Positions 34,549 through 44,100 of a DNA stretch of 64,000 bases are shown one piece after another (the first letter of the stretch is position 1; every line of letters starts with the position of its first letter). The notes under the pieces were generated by a model that worked only from the letters and a program-made list of their open reading frames with translations, searched no databases and had not been told where the DNA came from. The DNA comes from an uncultured Acidobacteriia bacterium (GTDB lineage: Bacteria > Acidobacteriota > Terriglobia > Bryobacterales > Bryobacteraceae), in NCBI GenBank assembly GCA_903881085.1, contig CAIRSA010000336.1:1-64000 (forward strand), in the 5' to 3' direction. The translations under genes and the position numbers were made by a program.

Positions 34549-35009
34549 TCTGAATCAGCGCCGCCGCGATCGAGATGAAATGCCGCGGAGGCACTGGCGC
34601 CGTTCCAAACGACTTCCAGTTTAGCTGCCATCGCCGCCACTTTAGTCAGGGTGACTTTCGCCGCCGGCCCAGCGGCAGGCGTGCCCATGGTCATCTTCAC
34701 GCGGCCCAAATCGAGCTTGGCGTCATATGTTGCGGCCTTGGCGCCGGTGGCCTTGTTTACGGCAAGCTGCCATTGCGGGCCGTCAGTCAACACATAGACG
34801 GTGTAGCTGCCCTTGGGCACTTTGACGCCCTTGAAAGCTATATCGGCGGGGGTTTGGAGGCTCGCCATTACCCGTTTCGACGCGCCTGGCTGCGCGAACT
34901 TCACGGTGATGGTCTGCCCGTCAATGGTGGCTGAGGATTGTTCCTGCGCTAGTGCGGCCTCGTTCATGGCGATTAACGCGACGGCGAGAGTTATAAAGCG
35001 AATGATCAT
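34542..35009 (-). CDS. secreted DUF2911 protein
   Basis: A 155-residue exported protein starting at the ATG at 35009 (frame open to 35072), with a signal peptide (MIIRFITLAVALIAM..ALAQ). The mature part contains the DUF2911 pattern: TITVKFAQPGASKR, a VPKGSYTVYVLTDG strand and a late KLEVVWNGASASAAFHLD segment. DUF2911 proteins are common secreted proteins of Bacteroidota and Acidobacteriota without assigned function. It is ATGA-coupled to the nonaheme cytochrome before it and overlaps the GH3 gene after it, so it belongs to the sugar-oxidation operon. Confidence 0.88.
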   Translation of the reverse strand: MIIRFITLAVALIAMNEAALAQEQSSATIDGQTITVKFAQPGASKRVMASLQTPADIAFKGVKVPKGSYTVYVLTDGPQWQLAVNKATGAKAATYDAKLDLGRVKMTMGTPAAGPAAKVTLTKVAAMAAKLEVVWNGASASAAFHLDRGGADSEW

Positions 35010-36061
35010 TGCTGTGTCTCCAATTTTGTTGCTACTTTGCGCGGGACTCCCTTGGGATGACAGTCCGCGCATTTTACCCAGTGAATGTTGTTTTTGCTCG
35101 AGTCTGATAGAAAAGTGGTGTCCATCTTTTCAACGTCGATCCCGCAGTTGGACATCTTCGGATGGCACGCGGCGCACGATGCGCGCGTCTTCTGCCCGTG
35201 CTGCGCATGACAGGCGAGGCAACCGATGCCCTCATGAACGCCTGCGCCTGTGCGGTCGTCTCCGCTCGCCACCTGCATGGCCGCAGTGGGCGCGTGACAT
35301 TGGTAGCACAGCGCCTGGCGCTGGTCTTTGCTCATTTTGACGAGCCTTTCGCCCTGCCGCATGGCTGGCACGGGAAGATCGGCGAGTGGAACGTGGCGCT
35401 GCGTGCGCCGGTCGTAGAAGGCTAGCGAGGGCCGCGCGATCTCCTGCTTGGGGCCATCTTTGGTCTTCAGCAGCGGAGAACCTTCACGATGGATGGCATG
35501 ACAAGTAAGGCACGGCATCGACGGCATCTCCGCGAGTTCAGGCCGCGCCAGACGCCACGGCCCGTTGCGATCCACCGGTGTCACCAAATCGCCGATGCCG
35601 CCCTCGAAATACATGCCGTGACAGCGCAGGCAATCATCCATCAGCATGTGTTTCGTATTGTGCTTGCGGTCAAGAAAGATGCGTGAATAGGTCGCGCTAT
35701 GCCCACCGGATTTCCAGGCAGCATGCTCCTGGCGATGGCATCCGGCGCACAACTCGCTCACTGCCGACACCTGACTGCTGGCCAGATTCGTCTGTTCCGG
35801 CAGTTCGCCGCGCAAGTGCGAAACGGCGCGTTTCACGTTGGTCTGGTGAAATGCTGGATCGAGCGTGAGCGCACCGCCGTGGCATTTTTCGCAGCCAGTG
35901 CCGCGATGGCTGGATGCATGCCACGCGTCGAAGTGCGGTTGCATCTCATGGCAGTTGGTGCAACGCACACCGCCGCCCGATTCGAAGTACAAGCTGGCGC
36001 CGGGGATCATCAGCACTGCCGCCAACAGGCAGACCGCCGCAATCGCGAGTGCCTGTTTCAT
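35006..36061 (-). CDS. membrane-anchored nonaheme c-type cytochrome
   Basis: A 351-residue protein with an N-terminal hydrophobic anchor (about 4-25) and nine CxxCH heme motifs: CTNCH, CEKCH, CAGCH, CLRCH, CLTCH, CYQCH, CLACH, CAACH and CADCH. The first two are in a NapC/NrfH-like setting, the rest resemble DmsE/cytochrome c3-type multiheme folds. It would carry electrons in the periplasm, and its place between the GMC flavoenzyme (4-bp overlap) and the DUF2911 gene suggests that it takes electrons from that dehydrogenase in place of the usual triheme cytochrome subunit. Whether the N-terminus is cleaved or stays as an anchor is not certain. Confidence 0.92.
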   Translation of the reverse strand: MKQALAIAAVCLLAAVLMIPGASLYFESGGGVRCTNCHEMQPHFDAWHASSHRGTGCEKCHGGALTLDPAFHQTNVKRAVSHLRGELPEQTNLASSQVSAVSELCAGCHRQEHAAWKSGGHSATYSRIFLDRKHNTKHMLMDDCLRCHGMYFEGGIGDLVTPVDRNGPWRLARPELAEMPSMPCLTCHAIHREGSPLLKTKDGPKQEIARPSLAFYDRRTQRHVPLADLPVPAMRQGERLVKMSKDQRQALCYQCHAPTAAMQVASGDDRTGAGVHEGIGCLACHAQHGQKTRASCAACHPKMSNCGIDVEKMDTTFLSDSSKNNIHWVKCADCHPKGVPRKVATKLETQQ

Positions 36062-37713
36062 GACTGCACCCTCGTGCCCTTCCAGGTTTTCAGCAGATTT
36101 GCCGAAGTGCGATAGGCATTGGCTAGGATCGTCAACGCCGGATTGAAACCGCCATTCGTGACGTGCACACTGGCATCGATGACGTAAACATTGTCGACGT
36201 CATGAATGCGGCAATCCTTATCGACCACCGAGGTCTTCGGATCCGCGCCCATGCGGCAAGTGCCCGCCTGGTGCTGTCCGCCGCTGAGCGACTTGCCAGG
36301 CGCGCGCTTCCATGTCTGCGCAGCGCCCGCTTCCTTCAGCCATAGCTCGCACTTGCCGGCCAGGAACCGCGCGATCTCAATCGTGTGTGGATGCCGGGTC
36401 CCTGAGAGCCGCGCTACAGGAATGCCCCAATGGTCCTTCACCTTTGGATCCAATTGTACGCGGGCATCGGCCAGCGGCATCTCCTGCGCTGGCCCCATCA
36501 CTGCGATGGTGCGTCGATAGGCGTTAGCGACGAACTCCTTGTGCTCATTGCCCCACCCTGAAACCCATGGCGGCACCAGGCCTAGAAACTGATATGGCAG
36601 GCGGATGAATTCGTTCGCGATCATGCCGCCGCCTACCAGGCCCGTATTGCCGTGGCTGAAATCGCACACGGCGATGGACGCGCCGGGCCCCAAGTCGTCG
36701 TAGGTTTCCTGCTCGAACAAACCGATGGCTGAGGCGTAGGAGTGCGATTGCAGATTGCGCCCCACCCAGCCTGTGCGGTTGCCGAGTCCGTCAGGGAACA
36801 GCTTGTGGCGCGTGTTCAAAAGCAGGCGCGCAGATTCAACCGCGCCGCCGCAAACGATGACCAGGTCGGCGGACTGCTGCTGCAAGCGGTCGTTCGCATC
36901 GAAGTACGCAGCGCCGGTCGCTTTGCCCGTCCCATCGAGCACAATCTCTTTCACCATGCAACCTGTGCGCAGTTCGCAGTTTCCCGTGGCGAGCGCGGCG
37001 GGGATCACCGTATTGTGCGTGCCGGTTCGTGCGCTCAACTCGCAAGCGAAGCCAACGCACCAGCGGCAGCGCATGCAGGCGCGGCGACCGTTGTAGGGAA
37101 CCGTATTGCGCAGCATCGGGATGTCGAACGGATGCAGGCCGAGCCGCTTCGCCGCCGGATGCAGGATCTTGTATTCGCGGTTCGGTGCCAGCGGCGGCAT
37201 GGGCAATGGCTTGTTACGCGGCGATTTGAAAGGATCGGGCGCGACGTCGCCGGAGACGCCCATCTCCCACTCGGCCTTTTCGTAATAGGGTTCCAGGTCG
37301 GCGTAAGAGATGGGCCAGTCGTCAAGCGTGCTGCCTTCCACAGCGCCATAGGTGCTGCGCATGCGGAAATCCTTTTCGTGGAAACGCCACGCCATGGCCC
37401 CGTAGCTGAAGGTCCCACCACCCACGCAGGCAGCGTTGTTGCTGTAGCCGCCATCGGAGGGGAATACCACCGTCTCGCGGCCCTGGTCATCGACGGCAAC
37501 GCGCGGGTCTCGTTCTTCGTCGGGCCCGAACTTCGCGCCGAGCACCTGCGTGCGTTGATTGAAAAGATCGTCCTTGCGGCAATCGGCCGCCGAGTACCAC
37601 TTGCCACGCTCCAGCAGCACCACGCTCAAACCTGCCGTGGCCAACTCCTTCGCAACCACGCCACCGCCGGCACCGGAACCGATTATCGCCGCGTTGACGT
37701 GCCGTTGCGCCAT
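36058..37713 (-). CDS. GMC-family FAD sugar dehydrogenase, large subunit (gluconate/glucoside dehydrogenase-like)
   Basis: A 551-residue flavoenzyme. The N-terminal Rossmann motif IIGSGAGGGVVAKEL binds FAD, the second FAD region is GGGTFSYGAMAWRF, and the C-terminal GMC part has HQAGTCRMGADP and the catalytic His-Asn setting VHVTNGGFNPALTILANAY. Relatives oxidise sugars (gluconate, sorbitol or glucoside C3) and pass electrons to a cytochrome. It has no signal peptide; its partner small subunit does, so it is probably carried out through Tat as a hitchhiker. The ATG at 37713 is favoured because it starts at the usual family N-terminus; the frame is open to 37788. Gap to the small-subunit stop is 2 nt. 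Confidence 0.92.
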   Translation of the reverse strand: MAQRHVNAAIIGSGAGGGVVAKELATAGLSVVLLERGKWYSAADCRKDDLFNQRTQVLGAKFGPDEERDPRVAVDDQGRETVVFPSDGGYSNNAACVGGGTFSYGAMAWRFHEKDFRMRSTYGAVEGSTLDDWPISYADLEPYYEKAEWEMGVSGDVAPDPFKSPRNKPLPMPPLAPNREYKILHPAAKRLGLHPFDIPMLRNTVPYNGRRACMRCRWCVGFACELSARTGTHNTVIPAALATGNCELRTGCMVKEIVLDGTGKATGAAYFDANDRLQQQSADLVIVCGGAVESARLLLNTRHKLFPDGLGNRTGWVGRNLQSHSYASAIGLFEQETYDDLGPGASIAVCDFSHGNTGLVGGGMIANEFIRLPYQFLGLVPPWVSGWGNEHKEFVANAYRRTIAVMGPAQEMPLADARVQLDPKVKDHWGIPVARLSGTRHPHTIEIARFLAGKCELWLKEAGAAQTWKRAPGKSLSGGQHQAGTCRMGADPKTSVVDKDCRIHDVDNVYVIDASVHVTNGGFNPALTILANAYRTSANLLKTWKGTRVQS

Positions 37714-37715
37714 GC

Positions 37716-38243
37716 TCAACTCTTTTCCGGGTCGCCGTACTGCTCGCGCCCGCGAACCTGCGGGAACGGCAAACCGACCATCTTCCAACTCACCATGTTG
37801 CGATTGCCGCCGTGGCGCGGATCGCCATAGAATCCCTGTCGTGTATGCGCCAATATCAGTTGGAAAAACGGCTTGGCATTTTCTTCCAGGGTATTCAGCA
37901 CCGCAATCTGTTGGTCGCTAGCGAGTTCACAGAAAGGCTTGCCTGCCTGCTTGCGGCTCACTTCGTCAGCGTTGGCCAAGCCAGCACGATAGGCTTGCTG
38001 GTGCTTGCGAAAGCGCCGACTTAGCTGGAGATCGATGTAGTTGACCACGCCCGCTTCACGCGCACCGGGCAGTGGACCTGAAGGGATTAACTGCGCGGAG
38101 ATCGCTTCCGCGGTGCGTGCTTCGCCGTCAGTAAAAAAGCGCCATGCGCCGCTGCTTTTCGGCCCACCGCAGGAGGCTGCGGCAGCCGACACGCCCATCG
38201 CCAGCAGCGTGCGGCGGGGCACTCCGGCTGGTTTCGCCGTCAT
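37716..38243 (-). CDS. gluconate 2-dehydrogenase subunit 3 family protein (Tat signal)
   Basis: A 175-residue small subunit of a GMC dehydrogenase complex. The leader carries twin arginines (VPRRTLLAMGVSAAAASCGG), and the C-G-G after the hydrophobic stretch could be a lipobox, so the protein may be lipid-anchored. The mature part has the family pattern: AEAISAQLIPSGPLPGAREAGVV-type start (key residues A-I-x-x-x-L-I-P), VNYIDLQL and the C-terminal F-x-x-I-L-x-x-T-x-x-G-F-Y-G-D-P-R-H-G-G. It would act as Tat carrier and chaperone for the flavin subunit next to it. Confidence 0.9.
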   Translation of the reverse strand: MTAKPAGVPRRTLLAMGVSAAAASCGGPKSSGAWRFFTDGEARTAEAISAQLIPSGPLPGAREAGVVNYIDLQLSRRFRKHQQAYRAGLANADEVSRKQAGKPFCELASDQQIAVLNTLEENAKPFFQLILAHTRQGFYGDPRHGGNRNMVSWKMVGLPFPQVRGREQYGDPEKS

Positions 38244-38249
38244 CGCGGG

Positions 38250-39179
38250 TCAAGCCTTACGCAACAGGCGCTGCACGCGCTCGGCGTTTTCTTTTACTTC
38301 GTCCTTGGCGCGCGGGAACAGGCCGATGAAGACACCGTCAATCGGCTTGATGCTTTCGTACGCTGCCTTGAACGCGGGTTCGGGGTTGGTGATGCGCCCG
38401 GCGGCCATAATCTTGAACGCGAAGCACGGCTTCGTTGTCGCGCGCATTACTTTATACATGCGCGCCGGATCGCTCTGCATGTAGGTCTCGCCCTGCATCT
38501 CCATCAATTCGCCGTTCAGCGCCTGCTTCCATTCTTCTTTCGTTCGGCTTCGGTTGTAGACGCAGCCAGCGTAGAAGTCGACATCCCAACCCTGCTCTTC
38601 CACCATCGCGATGACTTCCGGTTTGTGCGTCCCCACGCCGACCAAGGTGCCCATGCCGCGCACCTTCTTGGTCCATTCCTTCACTTCGTCCATGCGGCCT
38701 TCCTGGAAAGCCTTGTCTGTGCGTTCGCCGTGAAAATAGACAGCCAGCGGCTTCAGCGCCTTGATCATGGCCTCAGGCTCTTCCATGCCCTGGCAGATCA
38801 GATGCATCTTGCCGCCCTGGGCCATGAACATTTCCAGATCCGACTGTGAGCGCGGGCCCGGGAAATAATTGAAGGCGTTAATGCCATAACGGTTGCACTG
38901 GTGAAGAACATCGCAGACGCGCTCCGGCGAATAGTAGTCCTTCATCACGCCGCTCAGGATTTGGTTGAAGTGCGCATATCCGTAGAATTGGTTGGTGCCG
39001 CAGATGAGGCGACCGATTTCCGCTTTGCCGAACTTCATCTTCGGCACCTGAATCGGAGAGGGTGGGAATGGCTTGGAAGCTACCTGTGCGGGGCCATCGT
39101 TTGCACCAGCCAGAGCGGATCCGGCAAGACCCGTGGCTACTGCTGTGGATCGGAGAAAATTGCGTCGCGTTGCGGGCAT
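38250..39179 (-). CDS. Tat-exported TIM-barrel protein, aldo/keto-reductase-like
   Basis: A 309-residue protein with a twin-arginine leader (TRRNFLRSTAVATGLAGSAL). The rest has the periodic strand-helix pattern of a TIM barrel starting with FGKAEIGRLICGTNQFYGYA, which resembles the beginning of aldo/keto reductases, but the canonical D-Y-K-H tetrad is not evident. It is the first gene of the six-gene operon, with an AGGAG 5 nt before the ATG and a palindrome in its promoter region (39219-39238). Its product may process the oxidised sugar made by the GMC enzyme; this is inferred from context only. Confidence 0.75.
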   Translation of the reverse strand: MPATRRNFLRSTAVATGLAGSALAGANDGPAQVASKPFPPSPIQVPKMKFGKAEIGRLICGTNQFYGYAHFNQILSGVMKDYYSPERVCDVLHQCNRYGINAFNYFPGPRSQSDLEMFMAQGGKMHLICQGMEEPEAMIKALKPLAVYFHGERTDKAFQEGRMDEVKEWTKKVRGMGTLVGVGTHKPEVIAMVEEQGWDVDFYAGCVYNRSRTKEEWKQALNGELMEMQGETYMQSDPARMYKVMRATTKPCFAFKIMAAGRITNPEPAFKAAYESIKPIDGVFIGLFPRAKDEVKENAERVQRLLRKA

Positions 39180-39218
39180 TCAGAACTCCTGGAATCCTAT
39201 AAATCGGTGTTAGGTATC

Positions 39219-39238
39219 CGAATATCTTTGTATATTCG
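39219..39238. promoter_or_regulatory. palindromic operator candidate upstream of the sugar-oxidation operon
   Basis: CGAATAT (39219-39225) and ATATTCG (39232-39238) are perfect 7-bp inverted arms with a 6-nt spacer, about 40-60 bp upstream of the ATG at 39179. On the minus strand it overlaps a TTACAC..ATATTC region that could be the promoter. AT-rich palindromes stand out in this GC-rich DNA. The regulator is unknown. Confidence 0.4.
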
Positions 39239-39295
39239 AAGTGTAACGTTATTACTGGCGATTCGCAACTGATTTATGCATTGGGATACCAGGCT

Positions 39296-41119
39296 TCAAA
39301 GAGAGAGTACAAACGCCGCCAGATCCTCAATCTGTTTGGCGCTCAATCGCACGCTCAGGTTGTGGATTCCCGAGTCGGCCGCGGTAAACATGTCGACAAG
39401 AGTGGCCGCGCGTCCATCGTGCAGATAAGGCGCAGTGCGCCAAACTTCGATCAGCGTTGGCGTGTCGAAGGCAATGCCCTTTTCGCGTCCGAGCCCGGTG
39501 CCGGCGTTGAACTTCTTCATGCTGGTATAGAGTGCGCCGGAATGGCACCCCGAACATCCATTAGCTTGAAACAGCTTCTTGCCACGCTCGGCCGCGGGGC
39601 TTAGCTTTCCTTCCACCAGATACGGACTGGGCATAGGCTGCAGCGACTTCAAGTACGAATCGACATCCACAGCGTCCGCTTCCGGGCGCTGCGCGAACTG
39701 GATGAACTGGTAGCCTGCACGCACCGAAGCTTCGGCGTTGGGCCGTGCGCCGGTCGCGGTTGTGGGCGGAGTTTGATGCGAAAGCAGCAGGCTTTTGGTG
39801 TTCTTGGCATTGCCCACGCCGTCAAGCATGAGGTCCCAATTCAGCCCATCGGGGCGCGCCTCATTGGGATGACAGCTACTGCAACTGAGCCATTTTTGCG
39901 AGCAATATTGCGCATCGTGAAACAGCATTTCGCCTCTTCGCTCCGCGGTCATCGCGGGAGAGACGCCAAGTTGCACCGACCTGACAGCAGCATACGCGGA
40001 CACGGGAAGATCCACGACGGAGAGGCTGCCGGTGAAGTATTCGCCCGCGTACACAGACTGTCCAATCACTGCCAGACTGCGCGGGCCATTGCCGTTCAGC
40101 GGCACACGAGTTCTGATTCCGGCCAGGAATGCCAAATCGTTTGTGACATCCGCTGCCGAGGCAGAGACATCGGAAACGGCGCGGCGTTCTCGGGCGCGTT
40201 CCAACTTCGCGTGCAGTGCGGGACGGTCAATCACGCTGAGTTCATGCGTGCCGCCGTGCGCGATGACAAGATATTTCCCATCGGGCGTGCACACCACGCC
40301 CCACGGATTGGCTGCTCCCATGTTGATGTCGTCAAGCAATACCGTGTTGATCAGCTTCTGGCCAGTCGCATCAATGAGGCTCACCGCATTGGTCTGAATC
40401 CATCCGCGTTCAATTTGCGAGGCCGGCGCCTGATAGCGCGACTGTAGATGGGTGACGTACAGGAAGCGGCCATCGGGCGAAAGGCCCAGACCGCGAATGC
40501 TGGCCCCGCCATCGGGCAGACGGATTTCGCTGGCCGCTCGATTTGTCCTGGTGTCAATCACGCTGATCACCGAGGCGACTTGTTTAGCAGTGGAAGGACC
40601 AGATGGGTGTTGGTTGGCGACGAAGAGGAGATTTCCATCCGCGGAAAGCTGCGCAGCGACGGGCTCGCGTGAGACTGCAATCCTAGTGGTCTCTTTCAGA
40701 GCCGCTACATCGATGACCGAAACATTGTTGTTGTAGCGGTTGCAGACATAAAGGGTGCGGCCATCGCGGCTCAGAGCTGGACCGCCTGGTGTGTGACCAA
40801 CCGCAATGGTCGCCGTGACAACACCGCGGCGTGCATCGATCACGAATACCTTGCCCTGCGGCTCCGCGGTTGTCACAAATAGCCTGCCGCCGTCCTTCGA
40901 CAACGCCACGCCGCTGGGACGATCTGCAAGCGCAATCGTGCGCCGCACGGACTGGCCGGCGATATCGAACTCGATGACTTGACGCGCTGTGAAATCGGCA
41001 ATGTAGAGCGTGCGCCCGGACGCATCGGCGACCATGGCCGAAGGAGAATGAAACGGCTCGGCGCCGACGCAGGCCACCAGCAGGAGCGCGATGGCAAGCA
41101 GCTTAGCGAACGCCTTCAC
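39296..41119 (-). CDS. secreted YVTN beta-propeller fused to a diheme cytochrome c domain
   Basis: A 607-residue exported protein. The GTG at 41119 gives a signal peptide (VKAFAKLLAIALLLVACVG); the frame is open to 41170. A YVTN-type beta-propeller (about 22-400) has repeats such as YVCNRYNNNVSVID and FVTTAEPQGKVFVID. Two heme motifs follow in a MauG/peroxidase-like region: CSSCH (with SCSSCHPNEARPDGL) and CSGCH. The late motif APYLHDGRAATLVDMF is typical of diheme cytochrome c peroxidase-like proteins. It overlaps the preceding HZS-alpha-like gene by 17 bp, so both are made together in the periplasm. Substrate is unknown. Confidence 0.88.
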   Translation of the reverse strand: MKAFAKLLAIALLLVACVGAEPFHSPSAMVADASGRTLYIADFTARQVIEFDIAGQSVRRTIALADRPSGVALSKDGGRLFVTTAEPQGKVFVIDARRGVVTATIAVGHTPGGPALSRDGRTLYVCNRYNNNVSVIDVAALKETTRIAVSREPVAAQLSADGNLLFVANQHPSGPSTAKQVASVISVIDTRTNRAASEIRLPDGGASIRGLGLSPDGRFLYVTHLQSRYQAPASQIERGWIQTNAVSLIDATGQKLINTVLLDDINMGAANPWGVVCTPDGKYLVIAHGGTHELSVIDRPALHAKLERARERRAVSDVSASAADVTNDLAFLAGIRTRVPLNGNGPRSLAVIGQSVYAGEYFTGSLSVVDLPVSAYAAVRSVQLGVSPAMTAERRGEMLFHDAQYCSQKWLSCSSCHPNEARPDGLNWDLMLDGVGNAKNTKSLLLSHQTPPTTATGARPNAEASVRAGYQFIQFAQRPEADAVDVDSYLKSLQPMPSPYLVEGKLSPAAERGKKLFQANGCSGCHSGALYTSMKKFNAGTGLGREKGIAFDTPTLIEVWRTAPYLHDGRAATLVDMFTAADSGIHNLSVRLSAKQIEDLAAFVLSL

Positions 41120-44100
41120 GCGCCACCAACTTTCGCGAGTTGTTCTCTTCAATGATGACGCGGAAGCCAACGTTGTAGACCTTTTGCCATGCCGGATAAC
41201 TCAGGCGAAATGCCGAACGGGCACGCTGCGGCCGGTCGTACCAGGAACCGCCGCGCGCAACCACTGCGGCATCTGGGGTTGGCGCATTCCGTCCGTCGAT
41301 TTCGATGTAAGGATACGGGCGATAGGCCGAGCGCGTCCACTCCCACGCGTTGCCGATCATGTCATGGAGACCCCAGGCATTCGGCTGATAGCTGCCCACG
41401 GGCGCAGTCACCAGCTTGCCGTCATTGAAACGGGCTTCGCGTGGAACCAGGTCAGGCGGATACTGATCGCGCACATCGTAGACCAGGTCGCGAATATTGT
41501 AATCAGCCAGATTCGCGAACTTTGAAAAATCCGTAGTCATATCGCCGAAGAAGAGCGGCGTCGAACTGCCGGCGCGCGCCGCATATTCCCATTGCGCTTC
41601 TGTCGGCAGCATCACCTTCTCGCCCGTCCGTTTTGAGAGCCAATCGCAAAACGCGAGCGCTTCTTTTTGAGAGACCCGTATCACCGGCTGGGCTGGCGCA
41701 TTCAAGGGCCATCCGAGGTCCCATTCATTGAACTTCCAAGACCCCTTGTGCTCATAGCGGCTGTCGTGCGAAGGATCGAATTTCGCGTATTGTTCGTTGG
41801 TGAGTTCGAACTTCGCCATCCAGAACGAACGCTCGATCTTCACCTTGGCCGCCGGCTGTTCGTCGCGGTTGCCATTGGCGTCGCCCATGATGAACTCGCC
41901 TTCCGGAATCAGCACGAGATCCAACTTCGTTCCATTGCCGAGGTCGATGGAGCGCGTCGATTTCACAAATGGCGTCGCGGCAATGGTCTGCGCCGCTTGT
42001 GTCACAGCGGTTGGCATAACGGGTGGCCTTTCCGGCGGAGGCATCACGGGCTTCACCGCCGCACGCTGCACTGCGGGAACAACCTCAGGATCGGCCTTCT
42101 CCACGCCGCCATACAGATTGCCCAGCTCTTGGCGTCGTACATTGTGTGCGGCGCTACGCGCTTCTCCCACGGTCTCTTTCCAGGTGCCATGCGCCGGCGC
42201 GTTGAGATCGATCCAGGTGATGAGCCGGTCCCACGCTTCCGCATCCATCGTTACGCCGTGATGCCCTTTGCGAAGGATCTGCATCAGCTCCGTTGTATTT
42301 ACGTGAAACTCACCCGGATGCAAGCCGCGCAGATCGCTTTCAATGCCGGAAACGCGGAGGTATTTTCGCAGCTCGATATAGGACGGTTCGAACAGGCCGC
42401 CGTATTTCTTGAACAGCTCTTCCGTGATCGGCCCATGCACAATCTCCGCAACCGGCTTCCCGTTTTTGTACGCGATCATCTTGCCCTGATCCGCACGCAG
42501 ATCCGTGTTTGATTTCCCGTCATGGCAGCCCACGCAATAACGGTCGAGCACTGGCTGCACTTCGCGTTTGAAATCGAAGCCTCTGGCTGGTCCATACCAC
42601 GGCTTGATCTCCGATGGTTCGCGCACAATGGCCAATGAATTCCGATTCGCCGCCGCTGTGCTTTCCGATTCGTGACAGCCATTGCACGAAACAAACTCGC
42701 CCGGCATGGCAGTAAGCCAGCTACGCATCAACTGCACGGCCGCACCCTGGGCGTCCAGCGGCTGAATCGATATCGGCGTTTTGGCAGGCACGCGGAAGAA
42801 TACGGAACCATCTTTTTCCACCGGCACAGTGCCCAGAATCTGCTTCGGCTCCCACGGCCCGTCGGCGCCCACGCGGTGGCTGATGCCAGCCAGCTTTGGA
42901 TATGCGAAGTGATAGGTGTACAGGCGCAGGCTCTTGACCGAATCCTGCGGGATTCCTTTCAACGCCACGCCATCATAGATGTTCGAGATGTAGACGAGAC
43001 CGTCCTTGCGTGCCAAGTCGACTCGTTCAGGAATCACGGGCGGCTTGGGTGTCTTGCGGAAGGCCATGGGCTCCAGCAGCGCCTGCCCCTCCACCTCTTT
43101 GATCAACGTCATGTTGTCGAACACGTCCACCAGATAGATGCCCCACAGCGACTCGGGCGTGGGCTTGGCGGACACCAGAAAATAGTTCTCACTCAGCGGG
43201 AACGGGTGCAGAAACTTGGGGTACGTTTCCATGGTCAACTGGTCCTGGATTAAGGGCTCCACTTTCTTGCCCCAGCCGGGGATTCGCTGCACCACACCCT
43301 CGGCTTTCTTGCGCGATTTGGCCGGATCGAAGATCACCAATTCGCCGACTCGCCCAACGTGATGGCCTGTAATCACGCCGACCACTTTTGTAGGATGGCC
43401 CGGGATAGGCCGCGCGTAGAAGATCGAGTTGGGCCAGTAGCCTCCACCGCCGAAGTACATGCGCTGGTCAGTGCCATCGGGATTCATGCTGAACAGGTAG
43501 CGCGCCCATACGTGCGGAATGTCTGTGTACTCCCAGCGCAGATACATCACGCGGCCGTCGTTCATCACCACGGGATTGTAGTTGTGATCCTGGTCAAATG
43601 AGATCTGCCGGATGTTCTTGCCGTCTGCATCCATCTGATAGGTCATGCCAACAGTGAGTCCGGCATTGCACGGCACGCCCTGCATTGGAGCGGTGGAAAT
43701 GAAATCGATTTTCCCGCTGGGCAGATAGACGGCATCGTAATTGTGAACGTCTGGCTGATCGCCTGGTGTTACCTGGCGCAGCTTTTTGCCACTGGCCGAA
43801 AGTTCCCACACCTGCCACAGACCTTTGTCATTGGGCATGGAAAACAGAATGCGGTCGGAGTCCCAATGCAGATCCATGTCGCTCACCAGCCTGCGCGAAG
43901 GCGGCCGGAACAGCGTCTTCAATTCGGCATCCTTGCGTAGCGACGAGAGGACTGCGATCTCGTTATCCCAACCGAACACCTGTGGAATGGCGTGAATCTG
44001 CCACGAACTTTGCCGTGGTAGGCCGAGGAATTCGCCCAGTCCGAAACCTGGCGCTTCAGAGCGGCGCGCATCGCCAAGCGGCTGGCGCCTCACTACCAAC

